From Rhodoferax sp. (GTDB lineage Bacteria; Pseudomonadota; Gammaproteobacteria; Burkholderiales; Burkholderiaceae_C), in the NCBI GenBank assembly GCA_029866205.1, contig JARWZT010000003.1:124001-188000 (forward strand): 64,000 nucleotides of DNA. The letters run 5' to 3'. How positions within the stretch are numbered: the stretch's first letter is position 1; every line of letters begins with the position of its first letter. Positions 50,599 through 58,573 of this stretch are shown here, piece by piece. Both the position numbers and the translations under genes were made by a program. Under the pieces are notes generated by a model, which saw nothing but the letters and a program-made list of their open reading frames with translations, was not told where the DNA came from and ran no database searches.

Positions 50599-51162
50599 AT
50601 GACCTTGTCCCAAGCCCGTCCGCTGGCACGATTAGCGGCAAATGAGTCCCGCGCCATGGACATCTCGTTCGTCTTTGGCAACATCATCCGGCAACCCGAT
50701 GCGCAAGCGGTGGTGAACAGCGCCAACGCCAATCTGCGGTTCGGCGCGGGGGTGGCCGAGGTAATTCACGGTGCAGCCGGGCCACGGCTGGAAGATTACT
50801 GTGAAGCTTTGGCACCTTTAGCCTTGGGAGAAGCCCTGATTACTCCGGGCTTCGATTTGCCCAATCCATGGGTAATTCACATTCGGGCGGGGCACTACCT
50901 CAATACCCCGAAGCCCGAGTACTACCTGGAAAAAGCATTGGACTCCATGATGGTTTTGGCCAGCGCCAATGGCATCCGCTCGTTGGCTGTTCCGGCGGTT
51001 GGCACTGGAACGTTCAAATTTCCGCCCATCCTCGCAGCGCGAATCATGGCCAGGGTGCTCAAGCGCCACGCGCGCGAGGGCTCACGGGTGGAGTGGGTGA
51101 GGGTGTGCTTAGCCGACAGGGCGCTGGTGCCGCTGTTTGAGTCGGCGTTTTGGGTGGCCTAA
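50599..51162 (+). CDS. Macro-domain protein (ADP-ribose-binding)
   Basis: A 187-residue single macro domain. The ADP-ribose-binding segments AVVNSANANLRFGAGVAEVI (residues about 38-57) and VPAVGTGTFKFPP (about 134-146) are both complete, so binding or hydrolysis of ADP-ribose groups is likely. Bacterial relatives remove ADP-ribose from proteins or DNA, or deacetylate O-acetyl-ADP-ribose. The start at 50599 follows AGGTGG; a second ATG at 50656 also precedes the domain. No DarT-like ADP-ribosyltransferase was seen next to it, so a DarTG toxin pair is not supported. Confidence 0.85.
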   Translation: MTLSQARPLARLAANESRAMDISFVFGNIIRQPDAQAVVNSANANLRFGAGVAEVIHGAAGPRLEDYCEALAPLALGEALITPGFDLPNPWVIHIRAGHYLNTPKPEYYLEKALDSMMVLASANGIRSLAVPAVGTGTFKFPPILAARIMARVLKRHAREGSRVEWVRVCLADRALVPLFESAFWVA

Positions 51163-51314
51163 ACCAAGCGTCGCCCCATAGATTTGATTCTGCGCACGCT
51201 GCGATCGCTCTTTTTTCTTGGGTGATGTCGCGAACACCCGGTGCCCACCAGACGCAAGGTCCCTGACTGCTTGGTCGCCTAAGCCATCTCCATCAAACCC
51301 TTGCGCCTCGCAAT

Positions 51315-51542
51315 TTAGTCAAGCTGTCGCAATAACCATTTCTCTCCGTCGGTCAACTTTGGCCGTGTCCAAGGGAGCAGCCAATGCATCAATGTGATTG
51401 GCTGACATTGCTGCGAAAGCACCCGTTTGTCGTGCCAGGTCACGGCGAGACCTGGATGTTGGCCGTGTTGTCTACGGAACTCCTCTGGCGTCATTGAAAC
51501 CGGGTTGATCAGCCGGTCTGAGGCGGGTGGTGGCAGGTGCAT
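51315..51542 (-). CDS. Small hypothetical protein
   Basis: A possible 75-residue product (MHLPPPASDRLINPVSMTPE at the start, KLTDGEKWLLRQLD at the end) with no family I recognise. It has no clear ribosome site; an internal Met at residue 17 gives a shorter option. It lies on the same strand as the three unrecognised genes to its right. It could be a real small gene, a remnant, or chance. Confidence 0.32.
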   Translation of the reverse strand: MHLPPPASDRLINPVSMTPEEFRRQHGQHPGLAVTWHDKRVLSQQCQPITLMHWLLPWTRPKLTDGEKWLLRQLD

Positions 51543-51691
51543 TTTCTACTTTGCGTTGGGTGGTCAGTGAGACCGATCATCACTATTTCACATGCTCAAG
51601 TAAGCCTCGATTGCTTAGGCCAAAGTGCTGACAGCGGCGGCGGGATTTTTACGAGACCTGCCAAGAGTTATCGGCCTTGTTTGTTTCCCCG

Positions 51692-52465
51692 TTACATCCG
51701 ATACCTGATGGGGGCAGCGCAGCGTTCAAGGATTTGCCCGTTTATCACTTGCTTGGTCACCTCCTCGCGGTCTTCGCTCACCGTGTGCAAGGCTTGCGCC
51801 GCCGCATCAAAATTTCCGAGCTCCCGGTGCAGTTCCGCAATCTCAAGACCATTGTCAAGGGCATTGGCTTTGATCGGCATTTCGGCCCCTGCCAGTATGA
51901 GGGCCAGCAAACAGGCCATGTTTTCCGATTGTCGGGCTGTCGGGTGGAACGGCGGAACCGTAAACGGGCGAGTCGCCCTCGGGAAATCTGGCTTGGGGTT
52001 GCTGCGCAGTAGTTTTCGTAAAGCGCGTTGCGGCAGTGGCAATGATGCGTAGTAGTCACGCCGCCACTCGTCATGCGCCCGTGCGTCTTCTATTTCCCTG
52101 TGCGCCCGGTATTGCTCTCGGTACTGGTCGTTAAGGTAGCGCCAGTAGTTGCGCCGCGCAGTAACTTCCACGCGCGGGGACGGTGGGGTTTGAATGATCG
52201 CTGGCAGTTGGGCATCTGTAGGTTTGTCCGTAAACTCGGTGTCTGGGTCAGCCTTTGTACCCAGTTGGATTGCATCTCGAAGCAGAAATGCCGTGCCACA
52301 CCGGCAAAGGCGCAGACCGCCATCGGTTGGTGCGAGCCCGTGCTCTTGGGCGCCGTCGGTCCAGTACCCCATGGCGCTCATATTCAAGGATGCGTAGACC
52401 ACCGTCTTAAAAATCGATTGGCAGCAGGGGCTGGCAATAAGTGTGTGTCCGCTGACTCGGGTCAT
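51692..52465 (-). CDS. Hypothetical protein with zinc-ribbon-like N-terminus and TPR-like C-terminus
   Basis: A 257-residue protein from ATG 52465, or 274 from ATG 52516; both lack a strong ribosome site. The N-terminal part pairs IASPCCQS with LRLCRCGTAF, four cysteines that could bind zinc, around a GYWTDGAQEHGLAPTDGG segment. A charged, aromatic middle part follows (RRNYWRYLNDQYREQYRAHRE). The end, ELHRELGNFDAAAQAL, looks like a tetratricopeptide-type helical pair. I do not recognise a function. It is the third gene of a minus-strand group running from 53708. Confidence 0.62.
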   Translation of the reverse strand: MTRVSGHTLIASPCCQSIFKTVVYASLNMSAMGYWTDGAQEHGLAPTDGGLRLCRCGTAFLLRDAIQLGTKADPDTEFTDKPTDAQLPAIIQTPPSPRVEVTARRNYWRYLNDQYREQYRAHREIEDARAHDEWRRDYYASLPLPQRALRKLLRSNPKPDFPRATRPFTVPPFHPTARQSENMACLLALILAGAEMPIKANALDNGLEIAELHRELGNFDAAAQALHTVSEDREEVTKQVINGQILERCAAPIRYRM

Positions 52466-52621
52466 GTTGTGCTTTTCAAAAAAAGAGGGCCAGTGCCACC
52501 ATGGATTGCCTTCCATGATTCGCAGTTAGTGAGCTTGGGTGCTCTGGGCCAAGGGCAAGCCAGTGTGCGCTTGAGCCTGCGCGTCCGCACGCTGATGGGC
52601 GAGCTGCCGGTGTTTGAATGT

Positions 52622-53215
52622 TCAACTCCACTCAAACACAAATTCCGCTTGCACCTTGCGCGCCTTCACCCAGGCGAAGCCACGGTACTTCAGGCGCAGT
52701 GCCTGCGCTTGCTCTGTGTGGGGCGCGTCAGTCAGTGGTACTTCGAAAAACCACAAAGAGCAGCCTTGTTCCTGCTGGCGTAAAAACCGCCTCCAGGCGA
52801 AATTCAAGTGCCCAAAGGGCAGTTCGGGGGCACGGCCAAGCGGGTCAATGACCACGCCCAGCCGTTCTGCCTCGGTGGGGCTGGTCAACAAACGCAGGTG
52901 TTCCCGCTGGCAGCGAAACTTCTCCTCGGGCAAGGGTGCAGGGTAGGTTGGGGCGGGATTACGCAGCCCACTGATACCCACCCCGACCGAGAGCGGCCAT
53001 ACCAGCACCGCCAGCGGCACAAAAAGCACTGACTCGGCCCGCTTGCGCCAGTCAACCGGCTCGTCCGCACGAATCGCCTCCATCATTTGCGCCACAAATT
53101 CGCTCTCCTGGGGCGGGCGCACGACCCACTGCACGTACAAGCGCAGCAGCACCAGCGCACAAGCACCCAGGCCCAGGTATGCGCCCACCCAATCCCATGC
53201 GGTGTATTCGGTCAT
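52622..53215 (-). CDS. Hypothetical membrane protein
   Basis: A 197-residue protein with two hydrophobic segments, about 9-27 (WVGAYLGLGACALVLLRLYV) and 64-82 (VLFVPLAVLVWPLSVGVGI), and a soluble C-terminal half of about 110 residues. The ATG at 53215 comes one base after the stop of the preceding gene, so the two are co-translated. The longer frame upstream overlaps that gene. Function unknown. Confidence 0.6.
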   Translation of the reverse strand: MTEYTAWDWVGAYLGLGACALVLLRLYVQWVVRPPQESEFVAQMMEAIRADEPVDWRKRAESVLFVPLAVLVWPLSVGVGISGLRNPAPTYPAPLPEEKFRCQREHLRLLTSPTEAERLGVVIDPLGRAPELPFGHLNFAWRRFLRQQEQGCSLWFFEVPLTDAPHTEQAQALRLKYRGFAWVKARKVQAEFVFEWS

Positions 53216-53216
53216 A

Positions 53217-53708
53217 TCAAGCACCCAGGTCATTTCCGGTAGAGGTAGAAGCGGCGACGGTATAGCCACTGGGGGCGTCTTGCTCAGCCACGCCATTGAC
53301 CACCAGGCGCTCGCGCACCACCACGCCGCGCACCACATCAATAAACAAGTCTTGCTCGTAGTTGCTTGCATAGCCGCCGTGCACGTACTTCAGGAGCTTG
53401 CCTTTGGTGCAGCGCAATTCTCCGGTGTACCAGTGGGCAAACACACCGTCGGGGTAATCTGGGAACAGGTCGGCCAGGCTGCGTTTGAGCCAACCGGCCC
53501 CTGTGCGACTCGTTCCCTCGAGCTCGACCAGGTACAGCCTTCTGCCCTCGATGGTCCACGTACCCTGGTAGCCACGCCAGCAGGCGGTCCATTCGGCGTC
53601 AAACTTGATTCGGTTGCCACCCGTCTCGAGGTAGGTCGCCAGCGGCTCGGTGCAAAGAGAGAGTTTTTCACCCCGAAGGAGCAGGGTTTCAGTAAATTGG
53701 GCGGTCAT
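53217..53708 (-). CDS. Hypothetical protein, beta-rich
   Basis: A 163-residue protein (MTAQFTETLLLRGEKLSLCT at the start) without signal peptide or membrane segment; alternating hydrophobic strands with GTWTIEGRRLYLVELEG suggest a beta-barrel-like fold. An AAAGG ribosome site lies nine bases upstream of the ATG. I do not recognise the family. It is first in the minus-strand group and coupled to the membrane protein gene that follows. It is divergent from the SprT-like gene with 180 bases between. Confidence 0.58.
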   Translation of the reverse strand: MTAQFTETLLLRGEKLSLCTEPLATYLETGGNRIKFDAEWTACWRGYQGTWTIEGRRLYLVELEGTSRTGAGWLKRSLADLFPDYPDGVFAHWYTGELRCTKGKLLKYVHGGYASNYEQDLFIDVVRGVVVRERLVVNGVAEQDAPSGYTVAASTSTGNDLGA

Positions 53709-53888
53709 GGACAGTGGCCTTTCGCGGTGCAGTGGCAGGGGGTTGTGAACGTCAATGGCTGAATCTTTACAGCCTGCAGGCTCACCATACGACCCCGCCG
53801 CGCAGGCTCGAGCAGCGCAAAACACTGCAAAAAACTACAGCTCCGCAGGCTCATGGGGTGATCTTTGGGCTGGGCAAACTCATTGCTC

Positions 53889-54536
53889 ATGACACAGCTC
53901 ACACCCTCTCCAAGCTCATCCTCGGCCTCTGACTCAGCGTTCTGTGCCATTCCTCAAGTCCACTCCCTGCGCGAAGCTTGGCTACTGGCTGCCATTGAGG
54001 CGGTACGCCCGCTGTTTCTGGCCAAGCAGCACCATATTCCGCCGTGCCAGGTGTCAGTCGGCTTTGCCAGTAGTGGCAACCGACTGGGGCACATCGGCCA
54101 GTGCTGGAGCACTGGCAGCAGCACCGAGTCGGTGAACCAGATCTTTATCTCCCCCACGCTCAGCACTGCCTACGAGGTGCTGGACACCCTGGTGCATGAG
54201 CTGGTGCATGCAGTGGACGACTGCAAACACAAGCACGGCAAGGAGTTCAAAAAGATTGCACTGGGTCTGGGAATGAAAGGGCCCATGCGCAGCGCCGGTG
54301 CCGGGCCAGAGCTCAAGGCCAAGCTCGAGGCACTGTTGCCCCAGCTTGGCCCCTATCCCCACGCCAGTCTGTCGGTGCCCATGAAAAAGTCGGTGCGCCG
54401 CAACCGGCCCCGCGCACAGTGCAAGACCTGTGGTTTTCAGGTGCCCATGCTCAAAAAGTTCCTCGCCTTTGGCCCGCCCATCTGTCCGCAAGACAAAGTG
54501 GAGATGGAAGCCGTGGGCGATTGGGAAAACGTTTAA
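53889..54536 (+). CDS. SprT-like zinc metalloprotease
   Basis: A 215-residue SprT/Spartan-like protein. The zinc-protease motif HELVHAVDD (HExxH) lies near residue 110, preceded by the typical NQIFISPTL strand. A C-terminal zinc ribbon is likely from AQCKTCGF and PPICPQD. Eukaryotic Spartan removes DNA-protein crosslinks; bacterial members are poorly known. The ATG at 53889 is used; a TTG at 53865 is possible. It is followed after 15 bases by the VWA gene. Confidence 0.78.
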   Translation: MTQLTPSPSSSSASDSAFCAIPQVHSLREAWLLAAIEAVRPLFLAKQHHIPPCQVSVGFASSGNRLGHIGQCWSTGSSTESVNQIFISPTLSTAYEVLDTLVHELVHAVDDCKHKHGKEFKKIALGLGMKGPMRSAGAGPELKAKLEALLPQLGPYPHASLSVPMKKSVRRNRPRAQCKTCGFQVPMLKKFLAFGPPICPQDKVEMEAVGDWENV

Positions 54537-54551
54537 CTCCAAGGAAATACT

Positions 54552-55928
54552 ATGCCAACTTCAAACGAGCTCGTCGCCACTCCAGTGACAACACCCGTAG
54601 CCCAGCCCACCGTGCTTCTGGCCCCAAGCAAATCTGTCGTCTCCAGCCAAGGCTGCGTCATGGAGGTGCTGGTGCGCGTGCAAGCACTCGACTGGCCCGA
54701 GGGCCTGATCCAGCGAGGCACGCATAAGCGCTTGGCGCTGGTGGTAGACCGCTCTGGCAGCATGCACGGCGACCCGTTGACCGAGGCCCTTGCCTGTGTG
54801 GTGCACATCGCTGAGCGTCTAACGCCCACTGACCAAATGGCCCTGGTTGTCTATGACGCTAAGGTTGATACCTTGCTGCCACTGTGCTCTATGGGGGCGC
54901 CCAAGACCGTAGCGGATGCAGTGGCCCAGGTGCAAAGCGGGGGTACCACCAATTTGTTTGGCGGGTGGGAAGGTGGCGCTTTCCAACTGGAGGGCGGCTC
55001 GGCGGGCAGCATCTCGCGTGTCATTCTTCTGTCGGATGGCCAAGCCAACGAGGGATTGTGCGATGAAGAAGCCATTGCTCGGCACTGTGGCCAATGGCTT
55101 GCGAAGGGTGTGAGCACTACCACCGTGGGTCTGGGGCGCGGCTTTAACGAAAACCTCATGAGCGCCATGGCCCGCGCCGGTGGCGGCCAGCAGTATTACG
55201 GCCAAACCGCCGCTGACCTTTTTGACAGCTTCGACGAAGAGTTCTCTCTCTTGCAAGCTTTGTGCTTGCGTGGGTTGGACGTTCGCTTTGTGCCTGCTGC
55301 GGGCGTCATCATTGAGCCAGTGGGCTTGGTGCGCAAAAGTGCTGACGGCAGCTTCCGCCTGAGCGACTTGGCCTGGGGGGCCGAAGCCTGGATGGTGCTG
55401 CGCCTGCATATCAGCCCGGGCAGCCTGGGCGCGGTGCGTGACCTGCTGGCTGTGAGCCTGAGTGCGCACACTTTGCAGGGCGAGAGCATTGCACCTGTCA
55501 CCAGCATGCTCAGCCTGCCGGTGGTCAGTGAGGCCGAGCACGTAGCCCTGCCACTGGATGAATTGGTGCAACGCCGCACCTTGGAGCTGGAGTTTGCCCA
55601 GGCCAGCCAGGAACTGCGCGACTTGATAAAAGACGGAGACTTGGACGCAGTGGTCCGCCTAATGGCCAAGCTCAAACGCCGCTTTGGCCACCACCCCTGG
55701 CTGGCAGACAAGTTGGAGCACATGCAGGTGCTCTCCGAGCGGGACGCGGAAATGTTTTCAAAAGAGGTCTATTTCTCGGCGATGAAGATGTCCACTCGCC
55801 TATCCGCAAAGCAGGAAATGCACTATTCCATGGATGAAACCCTGAACGCCGGGCCCGCATTTCTGCGCAAAAAAGTCGAAGAAGGCAAAGGGCGCGTCCG
55901 TGGCGTTGCAGGAAATGGCGCGAAGTGA
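54552..55928 (+). CDS. Von Willebrand factor A domain protein
   Basis: A 458-residue protein. The VWA domain at about 58-235 has a full metal-ion-dependent adhesion site: VVDRSGSMHG (DxSxS), SGGTTNL (Thr) and LLSDGQANEG (Asp). The C-terminal part (about 245-458) is helical with coiled-coil character and ends in a basic stretch. No signal peptide, so it is cytoplasmic. VWA proteins often act as scaffolds with ATPases; none is directly adjacent. The AAGGAA ribosome site precedes the ATG by seven bases. Its composition is host-like. Confidence 0.82.
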   Translation: MPTSNELVATPVTTPVAQPTVLLAPSKSVVSSQGCVMEVLVRVQALDWPEGLIQRGTHKRLALVVDRSGSMHGDPLTEALACVVHIAERLTPTDQMALVVYDAKVDTLLPLCSMGAPKTVADAVAQVQSGGTTNLFGGWEGGAFQLEGGSAGSISRVILLSDGQANEGLCDEEAIARHCGQWLAKGVSTTTVGLGRGFNENLMSAMARAGGGQQYYGQTAADLFDSFDEEFSLLQALCLRGLDVRFVPAAGVIIEPVGLVRKSADGSFRLSDLAWGAEAWMVLRLHISPGSLGAVRDLLAVSLSAHTLQGESIAPVTSMLSLPVVSEAEHVALPLDELVQRRTLELEFAQASQELRDLIKDGDLDAVVRLMAKLKRRFGHHPWLADKLEHMQVLSERDAEMFSKEVYFSAMKMSTRLSAKQEMHYSMDETLNAGPAFLRKKVEEGKGRVRGVAGNGAK

Positions 55929-55987
55929 GGGTAAGCCACGAGCCTGTAGCACTTTGGAACTGATACCATTTAAAAAATTATTAAACC

Positions 55988-56950
55988 ATGAGCGAAATAG
56001 TCCGTCTCTACAGCTACAAAGACCTCTTCGCCGGGCGCCGCGCCGTGGGCAAGGCGGAGATCATGGCCAAGCTAGAGATATCCGAGGCCACCTTTAAGCG
56101 CGACATCGCCAAGCTGCGTGATCAGTTGCGCATGCCCATCGCTTTTAACCGCGACATGGGCGGCTACACCATGGCGCCGGGGCATGACGACACCGAGCTG
56201 CCCGGCCTGTGGTTTAACCAAGAAGAGCTGCTCTCCTTGGTCACCATCCAGCAGCTTTTGGAACAACTCGAACCTGGGTTGCTCGGCGCCAAGCTAAAAC
56301 CGCTGCACACCCGCTTGGTGCAACTGATGGAAAAACACGGCTTAGCCAGCCAGGACGTTGCCCGGCGCATTCGCATCTTGAACGTAGGTAAGCGTGTGGT
56401 CACCGCCCAGTCGTTTGAAGTGGTTGCCGCAGCCACGATGGCACGCAAGCGCCTGCGCATCAGCCACTTCAGCCGCCAAAACGGTAAAACTACAGAACGC
56501 GAAGTCTCGCCCCAGCGCCTGGTGCACTACCGCGACAACTGGTACTTAGACGCCTGGTGCCACCTGCGGGATGACGTGCGCAGCTTCAGCATTGACGCGA
56601 TTACCCGAATCAAGGTGCTGGATGCCGCAGCGCACGACGTGCCCGATGCCGACATCAACACCGCCGTGGACGCGGGCTATGGCATCTTTGGCGGCGCACC
56701 CAAGGGATGGGCTAAGCTGAAGTTCACACCCGAGCGCGCGCGCTGGGTGGCCGGGGAGCACTGGCATCCGCATCAGCGGGGTAGCACTCAGGTGGATGGC
56801 AGCTACGTGCTGGAGATTCCGTACTCGGATGAGCGTGAGCTAATGGGGGATGTGCTGCGCTTTGGGGCGGATGTGGAGGTGATGGCGCCGCCGGATTTGC
56901 GGGGTCGGATTAAGCGGGCGTTGCATGAGGCGGTGGGTAGGTATGTATAG
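55988..56950 (+). CDS. WYL-domain transcriptional regulator
   Basis: A 320-residue regulator of the HTH-WYL-WCX type. The N-terminal winged helix has KAEIMAKLEISEATFKRDIAKL; the WYL domain is at about 145-230 (VSPQRLVHYRDNWYLDAWCHL), and the C-terminal WCX domain follows at about 240-320. WYL proteins sense nucleic acids or nucleotides and often control defence islands (BrxR, CapW). Codon use is host-like and the gene follows the VWA gene by 59 bases, while the AT-rich helicase gene begins 24 bases downstream. It may regulate either group. Confidence 0.87.
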   Translation: MSEIVRLYSYKDLFAGRRAVGKAEIMAKLEISEATFKRDIAKLRDQLRMPIAFNRDMGGYTMAPGHDDTELPGLWFNQEELLSLVTIQQLLEQLEPGLLGAKLKPLHTRLVQLMEKHGLASQDVARRIRILNVGKRVVTAQSFEVVAAATMARKRLRISHFSRQNGKTTEREVSPQRLVHYRDNWYLDAWCHLRDDVRSFSIDAITRIKVLDAAAHDVPDADINTAVDAGYGIFGGAPKGWAKLKFTPERARWVAGEHWHPHQRGSTQVDGSYVLEIPYSDERELMGDVLRFGADVEVMAPPDLRGRIKRALHEAVGRYV

Positions 56951-56974
56951 AAAAATCGTTTACTTATATATTAA

Positions 56975-58573
56975 ATGATAATATTTAAAGATGTCATTTC
57001 AAGAGCTGATACTGCATGGCTACAGGAGCAGATTGGCACTATGGCTGTTCGAGTAATGCAGGCTTTTGAGGAAAAAGGAATCAGTTCTCAAGGGCTTCGG
57101 ACTGTGTTTTTTGGTTTGGTTAGCCCTTACGATTTAATGGCAGATCCAAGTAAACGCAATTCATTGTTTGATTTTCTTCGAAAGGATGAAGCAGCTGACT
57201 TATGTCAAATACTGGGCTTGTTTGGAGAGCCTTTTCACGCGCTTAAATCATTGCAAATGAATCGAGGCTCAGACAAGTTTGAAACGTGCTGCGCCTACTT
57301 CGGACTTCAACCCGAAGGCCGACCGATCAAAGAAGAGTCAGCTGAAGTTCAAGTAATAAATGCAAATTACTCTTTGTTTTCACATCAACAAATCGCTGTT
57401 GACTCGGTGAATCTTTTATTAAATAAAAATCCAAAGCGCGTTATTTTGCATATGCCTACTGGTGCTGGCAAAACAAGAATGGCAATGCATATAGTTTGTC
57501 AACATTTAATAAAAAATCCAAATACAATTATCGTATGGTTGGCGAGTAGTGAAGAGTTATGTGATCAGGCTTCCGACGAATTTATTAAGGCCTGGACTTC
57601 GTTGGGAAATCGAAATATTAAAGTATATCGATATTGGGGTAATCGAGAGCTTAACACATCAGCACTTGATGAAGGATTTTTTGTTGGTGGATTTTCAAAG
57701 TTGTATTCTTTAGCTAAAAGAAATATAACTAAACTAGCAACCTTAGGAGATAGAACATCATTGATTGTTGTTGATGAAGCTCACAAAGTAATTGCTCCAA
57801 CTTATGAGATGATAATTGAAGGTATTTCGGCCAGAAAATTTTTAATGCCATTGCTTGGCCTGACTGCAACGCCAGGTAGAACTTGGAATGAACCTGATGC
57901 AGACGTTCAACTTGCTGAGTTTTTCAAAAAACAAAAAGTCACACTTCAAGTTTCCGGATATCAAGACCCTGTGGACTATTTGGTTAAGAGCGGTTACCTG
58001 GCTGAACCAAAATTTCGCAGACTCAAATACGTTTCAGGAAAATTATCTGCCCATGAGCTAAAAATTTTAGCTGATGATCTTGATGTCCCAGCATCGATTC
58101 TGAATAAATTAGCTGGTGATGAACGACGCTCTGTTTTGATTATTCGCGAGTTGGAGTCGATGATTGAAAGGCATCAACGAATCATTGTATTCGCCACCAC
58201 GGTTGGGCATGCCGAAATGTTAACAGCAGTGCTCAGCATGAGAGGGCACAATGTAAAATGCATAACAGGAGCAACGCCGCATGCTCAACGAGCTGATTCA
58301 ATACAATGGTTTAAAAGTATGAATGATAAACCAAGAGTAATTGTTAATTTTGGTGTGCTAACGACTGGTTTTGATGCGCCCAAAACTAGTGCTGCTTTGA
58401 TCGCTCGACCGACTAAATCACTTGTCCTTTATTCACAAATGGTTGGTCGTGCAATTAGAGGAGTAAATGCAGGTGGTAATGATGTAGCCGAGATAGTTAC
58501 GGTCGTTGACACTGCTCTTCCAGGTTTTGGTGACCTAAATCTGGCTTTCACAAATTGGGAGGATATTTGGTAA
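56975..58573 (+). CDS. DEAD/DEAH-box helicase, superfamily 2, putative defence protein
   Basis: A 532-residue SF2 helicase. Residues 1-130 are an unrecognised helical N-terminal domain. Then come the Q-like region SLFSHQQIAVDSV (134-146), Walker A PTGAGKT (161-167), DEAH (267-270), motif III GLTATPG (295-301), and a second RecA fold with IIVFATTVGHAEML, TTGFDAP and the arginine-finger motif QMVGRAIRG. This resembles helicases of type I/III restriction and related defence systems, without a nuclease domain. The DNA is AT-rich, unlike the genes before it. No clear ribosome site precedes the ATG. The stop overlaps the next start (TAATG). Confidence 0.85.
   Translation: MIIFKDVISRADTAWLQEQIGTMAVRVMQAFEEKGISSQGLRTVFFGLVSPYDLMADPSKRNSLFDFLRKDEAADLCQILGLFGEPFHALKSLQMNRGSDKFETCCAYFGLQPEGRPIKEESAEVQVINANYSLFSHQQIAVDSVNLLLNKNPKRVILHMPTGAGKTRMAMHIVCQHLIKNPNTIIVWLASSEELCDQASDEFIKAWTSLGNRNIKVYRYWGNRELNTSALDEGFFVGGFSKLYSLAKRNITKLATLGDRTSLIVVDEAHKVIAPTYEMIIEGISARKFLMPLLGLTATPGRTWNEPDADVQLAEFFKKQKVTLQVSGYQDPVDYLVKSGYLAEPKFRRLKYVSGKLSAHELKILADDLDVPASILNKLAGDERRSVLIIRELESMIERHQRIIVFATTVGHAEMLTAVLSMRGHNVKCITGATPHAQRADSIQWFKSMNDKPRVIVNFGVLTTGFDAPKTSAALIARPTKSLVLYSQMVGRAIRGVNAGGNDVAEIVTVVDTALPGFGDLNLAFTNWEDIW

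Noticed and set aside
50599..51542. DarTG toxin-antitoxin pair with the macro domain as DarG
   Set aside because: The neighbouring small minus-strand frame has no DarT features, and the macro protein lacks the extra DarG domain.
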